A stretch of 33,515 nt of DNA from Prauserella flavalba (lineage in GTDB: Bacteria; Actinomycetota; Actinomycetes; Mycobacteriales; Pseudonocardiaceae). The notes under the pieces were generated by a model, which was given only the letters and a program-made list of their open reading frames with translations, ran no database searches and had not been told where the DNA came from. Positions 9,206 through 17,024 of this stretch are shown here, piece after piece (within the stretch, counting starts at the first letter, position 1; every line of letters starts with the position of its first letter). The stretch lies in the NCBI RefSeq assembly GCF_003202235.1, contig NZ_MASU01000027.1:1-33515 (forward strand). Direction: 5' to 3'. Both the position numbers and the translations under genes were made by a program.

Positions 9206-9457
9206 GTGTCGAACATGGCACGTGATCCCCTGACCGGCGATGACGGCGAGGGCGTGTCGCCCCCTGGTACGCCGCCCAGGGTCCCCCGCTGGGTCAAGGT
9301 GTCCGCGATCGTCGCGGGCACGCTGATCCTGCTGGTCGTCATCGTGCTGGTCACCGGCCTCGGCGGCGATCACGGCCCCGGCCGCCATCTCGGTGCAGGG
9401 CACACACCCTCGACAGGCGTCCTGGCGGTCCCGCTCCCGTCGGATGACCGCAGATGA
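9206..9457 (+). CDS. Small single-pass membrane protein, function unknown
   Basis: This 83-aa protein has an acidic, Pro-rich N-terminus, one membrane helix (VKVSAIVAGTLILLVVIVLVTG, about residues 31-52) and a His-containing outer tail (GDHGPGRHLG). GTG at 9206 is preceded by GGAGG five bases upstream. A second start at ATG 9215 is possible. Small proteins of this build are common beside DUF2269-type genes in actinobacteria. It overlaps the next gene by four bases (ATGA), so the two are coupled, and it is divergent from tetR, its probable regulator. Confidence 0.72.
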   Translation: MSNMARDPLTGDDGEGVSPPGTPPRVPRWVKVSAIVAGTLILLVVIVLVTGLGGDHGPGRHLGAGHTPSTGVLAVPLPSDDRR

Positions 9458-9978
9458 CGCTGTCGCCCGTCCTGCGGAAGGTGGTGCTCACGACCCACAT
9501 CGCCACCTCGGTCGGCTGGCTGGGCTCGGTCGCTGCCTACCTTGCTCTCGATATCACGGCCACCGCCAGCCAAGACGTACAGACAGTGCGAGCCGCGTAT
9601 CTCGCCATGGGGGCCACGGTGACCTATGTCATCGTCCCGGTGGCCATCGCATCGACGTTCATCGGAGTCGTCAACGCCCTGGGCACTCGATGGGGCCTGT
9701 TCCGCCACTACTGGGTCCTGGTCAAACTACTACTCACCCTCGTTGCCACGACCATCTTGCTGATCGAGACGTCCACCGTGAGGTCCCTAGCGAGGGCTGC
9801 GGCCGCCGGAACCGATCCACGGGAGTTGCCCGGAACGCTGCCGCATTCGATCGGCGGCTCGCTTGTGCTCGTGATCATCCTGATCCTCTCGGTCTACAAG
9901 CCCCGTGGCGTGACGACGTACGGGTGGCGCAGGCACCAGGAGCAGGGGCGTCAGCAGCGCGCGACGCAGGTCCCTTAA
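9454..9978 (+). CDS. DUF2269-like integral membrane protein
   Basis: This 174-aa protein has four predicted membrane helices: LTTHIATSVGWLGSVAAYLAL, YVIVPVAIASTFIGVVNAL, YWVLVKLLLTLVATTILLIE and GSLVLVIILILSVY. The conserved TTHI, SVGWLG and FRHYWVLVKLLLT stretches are typical of the DUF2269 type of small actinobacterial membrane proteins, whose function is not established. The start overlaps the preceding small membrane protein gene. It is convergent with the decayed MFS gene, and no terminator hairpin is evident between them. Confidence 0.75.
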   Translation: MTLSPVLRKVVLTTHIATSVGWLGSVAAYLALDITATASQDVQTVRAAYLAMGATVTYVIVPVAIASTFIGVVNALGTRWGLFRHYWVLVKLLLTLVATTILLIETSTVRSLARAAAAGTDPRELPGTLPHSIGGSLVLVIILILSVYKPRGVTTYGWRRHQEQGRQQRATQVP

Positions 9979-9979
9979 C

Positions 9980-11104
9980 ACGGGCGCCACGCCGTTTGGT
10001 GACCTCGTGCTCACTGGCCCCGCCATCGCCACGCGGCATTGCGGCGCGGCCGATGAGCGCGGCGGCGACCAGAAGGACCCCGCCCGCGGTATAAGCAGCC
10101 GCGATACCGGCCACATCTGCGAGCCAGCCGCCGACCGCGAGGGAAGCCAGGCGACCGGTCTGCCAGATCAAGTCGAGGCAGCGAAAATGCGCCCCCTCAT
10201 CGCGGGCGGCGTCTCGGGCTGCAGCAACGAGTTGAAGTAATGGCGCCGACAGACGTGGCGACTCCGTATCCGATCAAACGACCCAGAGCCGCGGCTGGGA
10301 TGCGCGCCGCGGCGAGCACGGATCCACAGCGGCACGCAGCAGGTACGGGCCGAAGACCCAGGCAGGCCGACGCGGATGCACGAGCGTCACCAGCAAGGCG
10401 CCGGTCGCACCCACGACAGTGCGGCCAGCGCCTGCGCCACAGCCAGAGCCCGTAGCACCCGGTGACGGGCCAACACGTAGAAGCCCTCGCGGGCCTCACT
10501 CCACCAGGCCGCACGAGCTGCTGTGCCCGCCGAGCACGGTAGTCACAGGCGAGCGATGACAGCGGCAGAGACAGCGAAGCTCGCGGCATTGATCCAGAAA
10601 GCCGGGCCACAGCCGAAAATCGCGACCACAGCCCCCGCCGCCGGGCAAGCACGATTTGCGAGACGACCGCGGCGGTCCAGATGCCCGAGTTCGCCGCAAT
10701 TTAATTCCTTCTCCCTTACCACAGCGGGTAGGACCGCGCCGGCTGCAGGGTTGAAGAACGACAAAGCCGCAGAGATCGCGAACGCGACGCTGTAGATGCC
10801 CAGGGACGGAACCGGATTCTAGCGGCAACAGGACGGCCAGCAGCGTCCGCGCAAAGTCGGCGACGACCATAATCCGCACGGGCGAGAGACGATCGACCAG
10901 CACCCCGGCTAACGGGTGGAGCGCCAGCACCGGCACTATTTCGGCGACCACGATCCCGGTCACGCCCAGCCCCGAGCTCATCCTCTCCAGAATCAAAAGG
11001 CTCAGTGCCACAGTGGCGAAAGCATCACCCCCAGGCTGACGCGGTTCGCGATACCTACAGCCTGCGGTAGACGGGGCGGGAGAGCGCCTGACGAAACCCC
11101 TCAT
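9980..11104 (-). pseudogene. MFS transporter, multiply frameshifted remnant
   Basis: Pieces of one major-facilitator transporter lie in different minus-strand frames. The N-terminal half is ATVALSLLILERMSSGLG and LAGVLVDRLSPVRIMVVADFARTLLAVLLP (near 10850-11050). A middle piece is SFFNPAAGAVLPAVVREKEL and NAASFAVSAAVI (10545-10765). The C-terminal piece is IWQTGRLASLAVGGWLADVAGIAAAYTAGGVLL (near 10000-10170). These match the MFS_3/EntS-like exporter pattern. At least three frame changes are needed, so it cannot be expressed. It is divergent from merR at 11200, which was probably its regulator. Confidence 0.75.
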
Positions 11105-11151
11105 TGCGGCTCACTCGGCCAGCGCCTCCGTCCACTTCCACGGCAAACGCT

Positions 11152-11174
11152 GGGAGAAGCTAGAACGTTCTCCC
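11152..11174. promoter_or_regulatory. Possible MerR dyad in the divergent merR/MFS region
   Basis: GGGAGAA-N9-TTCTCCC is a perfect seven-base inverted repeat, containing an inner AGAACGTTCT palindrome (11162-11171). It lies between the start of the decayed MFS gene and merR, where a MerR-type regulator would bind. No clean long-spacer promoter could be fixed. Confidence 0.4.
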
Positions 11175-11199
11175 GGGGGAAGATCAAGCCAGAGGTGGA

Positions 11200-11608
11200 A
11201 TGACCAGGACGATGACCGTCTGTCAGATCGCCGCGGCGACCGGACTGACCCGCAAGGCAGTGCGGCGCTACGAGGACCGCGGCCTGCTGCCGCCGGTCCC
11301 GCGGACCCCGGCCGGTTACCGCCTGTACGACCAAGCCGAGGTCGACACGCTCACCTTCATCCGCCGCGCTCCTGCACTGGATCTGTCCCTCGATGAGCTC
11401 CGAACCATCCTCACCCTGCGCCGCGACGGCGCAGCCCCGTGCCCGCAGGTAGGAATCATGCTCGACACGCGCCTCGCTGAGGTCGAAAGAGCGATCACCG
11501 AACTGCAGGCCCTTCCGTGCGAGCCTCACCGCCGCGCGCCGGGTCACGACACCCGCTCATGCCGTTCCCGAGCGAGACGTACGGATCTGCCCGGTTATAG
11601 CGCGCTGA
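11200..11608 (+). pseudogene. MerR-family regulator, frameshifted near the C-terminus
   Basis: The N-terminal winged helix (MTVCQIAAATGLTRKAVRRYEDRGLLPP) and the dimerisation helix (AEVERAITELQAL) are normal. APCPQV, near residue 85, sits where metal-sensing MerR proteins often carry a cysteine. After QAL, near 11515, the original frame degenerates. Reading one base later restores a typical tail: RASLTAARR and the ending CPVIAR, with a stop at 11608. The span of 409 bp is one base over a multiple of three. The ribosome site AGAGGTGGA precedes ATG 11200. As written, the open frame runs on to 11880 with non-family sequence. It is probably decaying together with its divergent MFS target. Confidence 0.75.
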
Positions 11609-11809
11609 CTCCGCTCCGGTGCGGACAGCGGTGCGCGGCCGAGGTGGCGTTGACGGTAAAGACCAACATTGCGGGCCGGCGACGGATACGATCGGGGTCG
11701 CCATCATGCGAGATCCGGCGAGCCGCGGGTGCTCGATCCCCACTGACGCCAATACGACAGACCGAACCGAGTGATTCCGTGCCGCACGTTGGGACGGTTG
11801 CCTCCCACC

Positions 11810-11826
11810 TACTACTACATCTAGTA
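11810..11826. promoter_or_regulatory. BlaI-type operator (N7 class) before the SLT hydrolase
   Basis: TACTA-N7-TAGTA, with exact half-sites, sits 115 bases before the start codon at 11942. It lies in a 333-bp non-coding gap (11609-11941) that shows nothing else recognisable. A shorter alternative pairing (TACTA at 11813) shares the same right half. Confidence 0.75.
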
Positions 11827-11941
11827 TCCAGTCGAACACCGCGCGGCAGCCCGGGCTCCAGGCGGGCGCTCCGCCCGTAGGGCCGCCGCAGGCAGTCTGC
11901 ACATGCCGGGTACGCCACCCGCGAGCGGTACGGGAGGGTCG

Positions 11942-13108
11942 ATGCGCGCGCGGCATGTCGTGCTGCTTGTCGGCCTGCTCGGCGCGGCTGTGATGATGGT
12001 CCCGATCGTCTTCGTCGCGGTGATCAGCGCTGTCCGATCGGCCGGCGAAGAACTGACACCCGTGCGGGCCGGGGTGGCAACGGCCAAGTTGCCGCCGTTG
12101 GCACAAAGCATGCTGCCGCTGGTGACCACACGGATCAGCGAAACGTGTCCTGAGCTGAGCGTGCTCCGAGTTCTGGCCGAGGTCCAAGCAGAGTCTGGGT
12201 GGGACCCGGCAGCGTGGAGCGAGGACGTCAACGGTGGCGCGGCGGGATTGCTTCAGATCAACCAAGCCAACTGGGTCTCCTTGGGTGGCCGGCCGTGGAC
12301 CAGCACGCCACCCCCTCCGACTGCCGATATCAGCGATCCCAGCACCCATTTGACACTCGGGATCGACTTTCTCTGCGGCAACCTGAGGGCGATCACGCCG
12401 CACCTGAAGGAGACCGGCAAGTCTGTCGACCCGATGGACGCCGTAAGCATCTGCCACATCGCGGGGTGCAGCCGGGTCGTCGGAAGTCGTACCGGGATAC
12501 CGCAGGCCGGTGAAGCCGGCTGTGGCGCGCAGTGTGCGTCGCTAGTCCGTCGGTACCTCGACAACATTCGCCGCTACGAACGCGACTGGTCGGCAACTTC
12601 AAGCGAACCTGGTCCCTCCGGGAAGCTGCCCTCGGGCATCGACATCGGTCAACTCACATCCGCGAACGCGTACACCGGTGGGCCAACAGGATGCACCGTT
12701 CCTGACCCCACGACAGACGGCTGTGTCACGGCCGCGACCGCGAATGGGATCGGCGAGGTGAAACGTGTTTTCGATTCAGAGGTCCGGTCGGCAGGGTGCT
12801 TTGCTCCTCGCCCGTGGAATCCGACCAGCGATCACCCCCAGGGCAAGGGCTGCGACATCTTCCCGGATCGGGCGGGCATCTTCCCCACCGGCGAATCGCT
12901 GAGAGCGGGCTGGCGGATGGCGGCCTGGCTCCGCGTCAATGCGGAAGCCCTGCGCGTCAAGTACGTCATCTGGCAGGGGCGATACTGGGATCCGACCACC
13001 AGCGATCAGGAGGGCTGGGGCGAGCGATACACCGGCGGTGGCGTCTATAACGTGGCCGATCCAACTGGCGGTCACTACGACCACATCCACGTCAGTTTCA
13101 GGGAATAG
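11942..13108 (+). CDS. Exported two-domain peptidoglycan hydrolase (SLT lytic transglycosylase + M15-like domain)
   Basis: The protein has 388 aa. A membrane or signal helix (HVVLLVGLLGAAVMMVPIVFVAV) at residues 5-27 is followed by a goose-lysozyme-type SLT domain (about 60-215) with catalytic E84 in QAESGWDP and with GAAGLLQIN. After a linker comes a C-terminal domain (about 235-388) with HPQGKGCD (H298, D305) and YDHIHVS (H381, H383), the zinc pattern of M15/VanY-like or ARB_07466-type domains. It could therefore cut both glycan and peptide. ATG 11942 follows GGGAGGG, and an in-frame upstream ATG (11903) lacks one. Similar enzymes serve conjugative machines, but here the gene stands behind a BlaI-type dyad. 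The next gene starts two bases after its stop. Confidence 0.86.
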   Translation: MRARHVVLLVGLLGAAVMMVPIVFVAVISAVRSAGEELTPVRAGVATAKLPPLAQSMLPLVTTRISETCPELSVLRVLAEVQAESGWDPAAWSEDVNGGAAGLLQINQANWVSLGGRPWTSTPPPPTADISDPSTHLTLGIDFLCGNLRAITPHLKETGKSVDPMDAVSICHIAGCSRVVGSRTGIPQAGEAGCGAQCASLVRRYLDNIRRYERDWSATSSEPGPSGKLPSGIDIGQLTSANAYTGGPTGCTVPDPTTDGCVTAATANGIGEVKRVFDSEVRSAGCFAPRPWNPTSDHPQGKGCDIFPDRAGIFPTGESLRAGWRMAAWLRVNAEALRVKYVIWQGRYWDPTTSDQEGWGERYTGGGVYNVADPTGGHYDHIHVSFRE

Positions 13109-13110
13109 CC

Positions 13111-13704
13111 GTGGTATGGGATGCGCGAAGGATCGCCACGGCGGCTGCGTTGGCAGGAGCGGTCGGCTTGGTTTGGCTGGTGGCGTCGGATGCCGATGCA
13201 CCGCCCGAGGAAACCATCAAATCCTCGGCAGCGCCAACGACCGAACCGATCGGCCCGCAAGCGAGGTCAGCTGCCTCCCTGCCGCCCGAACGCCCGGGAG
13301 CGCCCGGCAGCAGGGATCCGTCCGGGATTGACTTCGGTCGTCCGACTGCGGTCGCCCGCGCGTACCTTGTGGCCGCGCACACCTTGCGCGACACCGACCG
13401 GGGTAAAACCAACCGCCGCGTACTCCCCTACCTTGCACCGGACAACCCGGCCAACCCACGTGGTCTGGTCGTCGTCGATCCACCGCCTGCGGGTCAGACA
13501 ACCACCGCCACGGTTGAGCAACTCCAGATGGTTGGTTCGGATCAGGCAAGACAGCGAATCGCCTACGAGGCTCGCTGGTCGGTATCGACCGGCCGTTCGG
13601 CTCCCAAGATCGACCGGCGAGCGACGTTTGTCGTTCTCGCGCGGCAGCCGGATGGCCGTTGGCTCGTCATTCAGGAATCGACTCGACTTCAGCCTGGCGA
13701 CTGA
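13111..13704 (+). CDS. Anchored extracytoplasmic protein, unknown function
   Basis: This 197-aa protein has an N-terminal anchor helix (IATAAALAGAVGLVWLVAS, residues 8-26), a Pro/Ala-rich linker (27-70) and a C-terminal globular part (about 75-190) ending RWLVIQES. The fold looks like the NTF2/TcpC-type small domains found with conjugation or cell-wall genes, but I cannot name the family. The GTG start lies two bases after the hydrolase stop, so the two are one transcription unit. A partner role for the hydrolase is inferred from position. Confidence 0.75.
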   Translation: MVWDARRIATAAALAGAVGLVWLVASDADAPPEETIKSSAAPTTEPIGPQARSAASLPPERPGAPGSRDPSGIDFGRPTAVARAYLVAAHTLRDTDRGKTNRRVLPYLAPDNPANPRGLVVVDPPPAGQTTTATVEQLQMVGSDQARQRIAYEARWSVSTGRSAPKIDRRATFVVLARQPDGRWLVIQESTRLQPGD

Positions 13705-13878
13705 CCGGGCCGAGCGCTCGCATACGAACAGAATGGAGGTCGACAGCCTCCACGCGCCTGGGCAGATGAGTGGGGTGCGGAGAAAGCGTCCAGTTCCCCG
13801 CACCCCGTCCGCCGGGCAGCACAGGCTAGGAAGGCCGCCGACGGTGAGGCGTGGAATCAATCACCCGAACCTCAAAGG

Positions 13879-13895
13879 TACTATATCACCTAGTA
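13879..13895. promoter_or_regulatory. BlaI-type operator (N7 class) before blaI2
   Basis: TACTA-N7-TAGTA with exact half-sites. Five bases beyond its right end the element CTTGGTCTGG begins. The dyad abuts the upstream side of a predicted blaI2 promoter, so it fits autoregulation. Confidence 0.8.
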
Positions 13896-13900
13896 GTGAC

Positions 13901-13929
13901 TTGGTCTGGCAACCGGATCAACCTACTAT
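13901..13929 (+). promoter_or_regulatory. Predicted promoter of blaI2-M56-2
   Basis: TTGGTC (13901-13906) and TACTAT (13924-13929) are separated by 17 bases and match actinobacterial sigma-70-like -35 and -10 boxes. Transcription would start near 13936, about 30 bases before the blaI2 start. The BlaI-type dyad ends six bases upstream of the -35 box. Confidence 0.5.
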
Positions 13930-13967
13930 GGCGAATAGGGAGCTTACGGCACACGGCGGTGAGGTAG

Positions 13968-14330
13968 ATGTTCGGGCTAGGCGATCTGGAAGGCGCTGTG
14001 ATGGACGTGCTCTGGCGCGCCCACGCGCCAGTGAAGGTTCGCGAGGTGCTCGAGACCCTCAGCGCAAACAGAAAACTCGCCTACACCACTGTCATGACGG
14101 TGCTGGACAATCTCCATCGTAAGGGATGGGCCGAGCGCGAGCGGGATGGCAAGGCCTACCGCTACCGCCCGGCGTTCACCCGTGAAGAGGCCGCAGTTCG
14201 AGCGTTGCGCGAGGCGCTGGATGCCTCTGGTAACCCACGAGCTGCGCTCCTACATTTCGCCAACTCAGCATCGGAGCGAGAGACGGAGATCCTGCGCGCC
14301 GCGCTGGCCGATAAGGCTAACCGTCAATGA
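13968..14330 (+). CDS. BlaI/MecI/CopY-family transcriptional repressor (BlaI2)
   Basis: This complete 120-aa winged-helix repressor has LGDLEGAVMDVLWRAHAPVKVREVLETL, the recognition part LAYTTVMTVLDNLHRKGWAER (about residues 37-57), AYRYRPA, and a C-terminal dimerisation segment with FANSASERETEIL. It has no metal-binding tail. It differs clearly from BlaI1 over the C-terminal half. ATG 13968 follows GGTGAGG. Its stop overlaps the M56-2 start (ATGA). The operator at 13879 has the same N7 spacing as the sites before ctaD, lnt and other genes, making BlaI2 the best candidate master repressor for those. Confidence 0.93.
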   Translation: MFGLGDLEGAVMDVLWRAHAPVKVREVLETLSANRKLAYTTVMTVLDNLHRKGWAERERDGKAYRYRPAFTREEAAVRALREALDASGNPRAALLHFANSASERETEILRAALADKANRQ

Positions 14331-15283
14331 TCGTGGCCGTATCGCTGCTCCTGGGAGCACTTGCCGCGGGGTGGTTCGTTCCGCGTCAACTGCTTCGCGC
14401 GGACCTCCGCCGCCGCGATCCCAGGCCCTTGATCGCCGCGTGGCTGCTGGCCATGTCCGGGGTGGCCCTCGCCGGGATCACGGGTGTCGTGCTGCTCCTG
14501 GCACCGGATCACGCAGCGCCCAGCCCGCTGACCTGGGCACTGAGCCAGTGCTGGACCGCGCTGCAGCACGGCTCACCACCCAAACTCGAAGAGATCATCG
14601 GCGTGCTCAGCGCCGCGATACTCGCGGGCTTGATCGCACGTTTCGCCATCGTCGCCGTCCGGGAGTTCCTCCAGTGGCGACGGGCGAGCCACGAGCGGCT
14701 GGCGGTGCTCCGCCTGGTTGCCCGCACCGACGACCACTCCCCGAAGACGCTGTGGCTGGCGCACGATCGCCCGTTGGCGTTCAGTCTTGGCAACCGCCCC
14801 GGCGTCATAGTCGCCACGGAAGGACTGCGGCGACATCTTTCGCCTGAAGGCGTCGCGGCCGTGCTGGCGCACGAACGGGCTCACCTTCGCGGCCGCCACC
14901 ATCTGCTGATCCTGATCGCAGGCATCCTGCGTCGGACCATGCCGTTCGTGCCGCTGTTCCAGCAGGCCGACACTGCCCTGCGTGAGCTTGTGGAGCTGGC
15001 CGCCGACGTCTCGGCGGTCCGCACCTGCGGAGCGTCGGCCGTCCGCTCGGCCTTGCTGGGCGTCGCGGGTCCGGGAACACCCGAAGTCGCGCTGGCGATG
15101 GCACGGGACGCTGTGACGTTGCGACTCGCCCGCTTGCAGCACGCCGCCCAGCCCGCTGGTGGCTTTCGCGCAGCCCTCTCCTGCGGCATCGCTGGAATGG
15201 CGGCCACCGCATTGCCATTTCTCACCAGCGCTGCGCTGCTTCTCGGCGTCACCATAGTTGCTTGCCCTGCGAATGGCTGGTGA
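14327..15283 (+). CDS. M56-family membrane metallopeptidase (BlaR-like, no sensor domain)
   Basis: This intact 318-aa membrane protease has helices near residues 2-16, 36-60, 85-107 and 285-312. The zinc site H182-E183-x-x-H186 (HERAH) and E223 in ELAAD fit gluzincin M56. The length is about half that of BlaR1 (around 585-600 aa): there is no extracellular penicillin-binding sensor domain, so the signal cannot be the classical beta-lactam acylation. Overlap with blaI2 (ATGA) predicts coupled expression and BlaI2 as partner. The last 35 bases overlap the end of lnt on the other strand. Confidence 0.92.
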   Translation: MIVAVSLLLGALAAGWFVPRQLLRADLRRRDPRPLIAAWLLAMSGVALAGITGVVLLLAPDHAAPSPLTWALSQCWTALQHGSPPKLEEIIGVLSAAILAGLIARFAIVAVREFLQWRRASHERLAVLRLVARTDDHSPKTLWLAHDRPLAFSLGNRPGVIVATEGLRRHLSPEGVAAVLAHERAHLRGRHHLLILIAGILRRTMPFVPLFQQADTALRELVELAADVSAVRTCGASAVRSALLGVAGPGTPEVALAMARDAVTLRLARLQHAAQPAGGFRAALSCGIAGMAATALPFLTSAALLLGVTIVACPANGW

Positions 15284-16856
15284 CCGGCTGGCGCCGCAAC
15301 GCCGCCGCCATCAGTGCCACGAGCGCGAGGCTCACGATCGCCCATTCGGTAGTGCTGCCGAGTCTGGTCGCCACCGTGGTAGTCGACCGCAGCGGTACCT
15401 GTTCGACCATCGACTCCGAGGTGAACTGTCCGGTGCGGCGGACTACGCTGCCGTCGGGTCGTACGATCGCGCTGACTCCGCTGGTCGACGCGACGATGAC
15501 GGCACGGCCGTGCTCCACCGCTCGTAGCCTCGCCATCGCCAGCTGCTGAAAGGTCATCTCGGTGCGCCCGAACCACGCGTTGTTCGTGGGCACGACCAAC
15601 AGCTGAGCTCCCGCCCGGGTCGCATCGGTGAGCACGTAGTCGTAGGCAACCTCGTAACAGATGGCGAACCCCGCTCGAGCCGATCCCACGTCGAGGACGC
15701 CTGGTCGATCACCGGGCACCATGTCGCCCGCCGGATCGTCGCTGAACGGGGTCACCGCGGCGGCGACAGCCCGGAGCGGGACGAACTCCGAGAACGGCAC
15801 CAACTGCTGCTTGGCGTACTCTTTGGTAGCGCCACGTCCAGGGCTCCACAGGATTATCCGATTACTGACACGACCGTCCACGCTGTAGGCGGTGCCACCC
15901 ACCGCAACCGGCACACCAAGCTCACGTGCGATGCGGTCAAGGTCCGGGTCGCCGCGTCCGGGCGCAAACACGTTCGACGACTCGGGCAGGATCACGAGGT
16001 CGGGTGAAGGACCTCGGCCGGCACGGACATCATCGACAAGTTGGTTAGCCTGAGCGATATGATTGGCCCGCACCGTCGCACTCCGGCCCAGGAGCGCGAG
16101 GCCGCTGTCGGGCGCGTTTCCCTGAACCACGGCGACATTCATGGTCCCGTCCTCCGCCCCGGTCTCGATCAACGACGCCGCCAGCCAACCGGCCAGCACC
16201 GGTAACACACCGATCAGGCCTGGCGCAATCGACCGGCGCGGTGTTTGCCGGATTCGCAGCGCCACGACGCCGAGTCCGCAGCCAGCGAGCGCCACGGCGA
16301 AGCCCACCAGAACCGCTCCACCCACTACCGCGAGTGGCAGGAAGATCCCCTCAGGCTGAGTGAATGCGACGCGCCCCCACGGGAATCCGCCGTACGGAAC
16401 TCGTGAGCGCACCGCCTCCGCAGCCACGACGACCGCGGCCATCCACACAGGGGCCATGGGCAGTCGGCTGACCTTCGCCATGCCTGCTCCCATCAGGCCG
16501 AAGAACAACGCTTCCAACCCCACCAGGCCCAACCATGGCCAGACGCCGAAGGCAACCCCCAAGAAATCATCCAGCCACTGCAGTAGCGGCAAAAGGTACG
16601 TGACGCCGAACGCCACACCAGCGCCGAATGCATGCCGCACGGGGCGACCGGAGACGGCCAGCACCAACAACGCGAACGCAACCGGCGCGAGCCACCACAG
16701 CGGTCGGGGTGGTGAGGCGACAAAGAGGACAATGCCGCCGCCTGCAGCCGCACCAAGGCGAAGCCAAGGTGCAGTCCCCACCACGCGAGCGGAGAAGCGC
16801 CACCGCGATGTGCGTGCGGGCCGACTCACTCCCTGCGAATCAACCTCCACAGCCAC
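15249..16856 (-). CDS. lnt: Apolipoprotein N-acyltransferase
   Basis: Lnt transfers the third acyl chain to the N-terminal cysteine of lipoproteins at the outer face of the membrane. The 535-aa protein has a multi-helix N-terminal half (about residues 30-225) and a nitrilase-fold domain (about 235-490). The triad is present as E292 (LPESS), K349 (KQQLVPFSEF) and C400 (ICYEVAY). A further C-terminal helix follows. GTG 16856 is the furthest start and has only a weak ribosome site. A BlaI-type dyad ends 26 bases upstream. Lnt in mobile DNA is uncommon, since hosts usually have their own. Two lipobox proteins in the window (multicopper oxidase, ABC binding protein) could be substrates. Confidence 0.93.
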   Translation of the reverse strand: MAVEVDSQGVSRPARTSRWRFSARVVGTAPWLRLGAAAGGGIVLFVASPPRPLWWLAPVAFALLVLAVSGRPVRHAFGAGVAFGVTYLLPLLQWLDDFLGVAFGVWPWLGLVGLEALFFGLMGAGMAKVSRLPMAPVWMAAVVVAAEAVRSRVPYGGFPWGRVAFTQPEGIFLPLAVVGGAVLVGFAVALAGCGLGVVALRIRQTPRRSIAPGLIGVLPVLAGWLAASLIETGAEDGTMNVAVVQGNAPDSGLALLGRSATVRANHIAQANQLVDDVRAGRGPSPDLVILPESSNVFAPGRGDPDLDRIARELGVPVAVGGTAYSVDGRVSNRIILWSPGRGATKEYAKQQLVPFSEFVPLRAVAAAVTPFSDDPAGDMVPGDRPGVLDVGSARAGFAICYEVAYDYVLTDATRAGAQLLVVPTNNAWFGRTEMTFQQLAMARLRAVEHGRAVIVASTSGVSAIVRPDGSVVRRTGQFTSESMVEQVPLRSTTTVATRLGSTTEWAIVSLALVALMAAALRRQPVTSHSQGKQLW

Positions 16857-16881
16857 CCGCCCAGCCCTTCTAGCACCACTA

Positions 16882-16898
16882 CTACTATTACAGATAGT
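16882..16898. promoter_or_regulatory. BlaI-type operator (N7 class) before lnt
   Basis: TACTA-N7-TAGTA with exact half-sites, 26 bases before the lnt start on the minus strand. It is followed on the plus strand by ACTTGGTCTGG, identical over 11 bases to the flank of the blaI2 operator, although the gene here runs the other way. Confidence 0.8.
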
Positions 16899-17024
16899 AA
16901 CTTGGTCTGGACACTAGCCGGCCGAGTAACCCTCTCCTCGATGCTGCCGGGTGATCCCGGCCCGCCCGAGCACATGCCCGGGAGCTTGGCAGCGCGTCGA
17001 CTGATCCGCTCGACAGCTACTGGG

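Noticed and set aside
11495-12457. Minus-strand frame of 320 codons opposite the SLT hydrolase
   Set aside because: Arg- and His-rich shadow with no ribosome site; the plus strand carries the recognisable domains.
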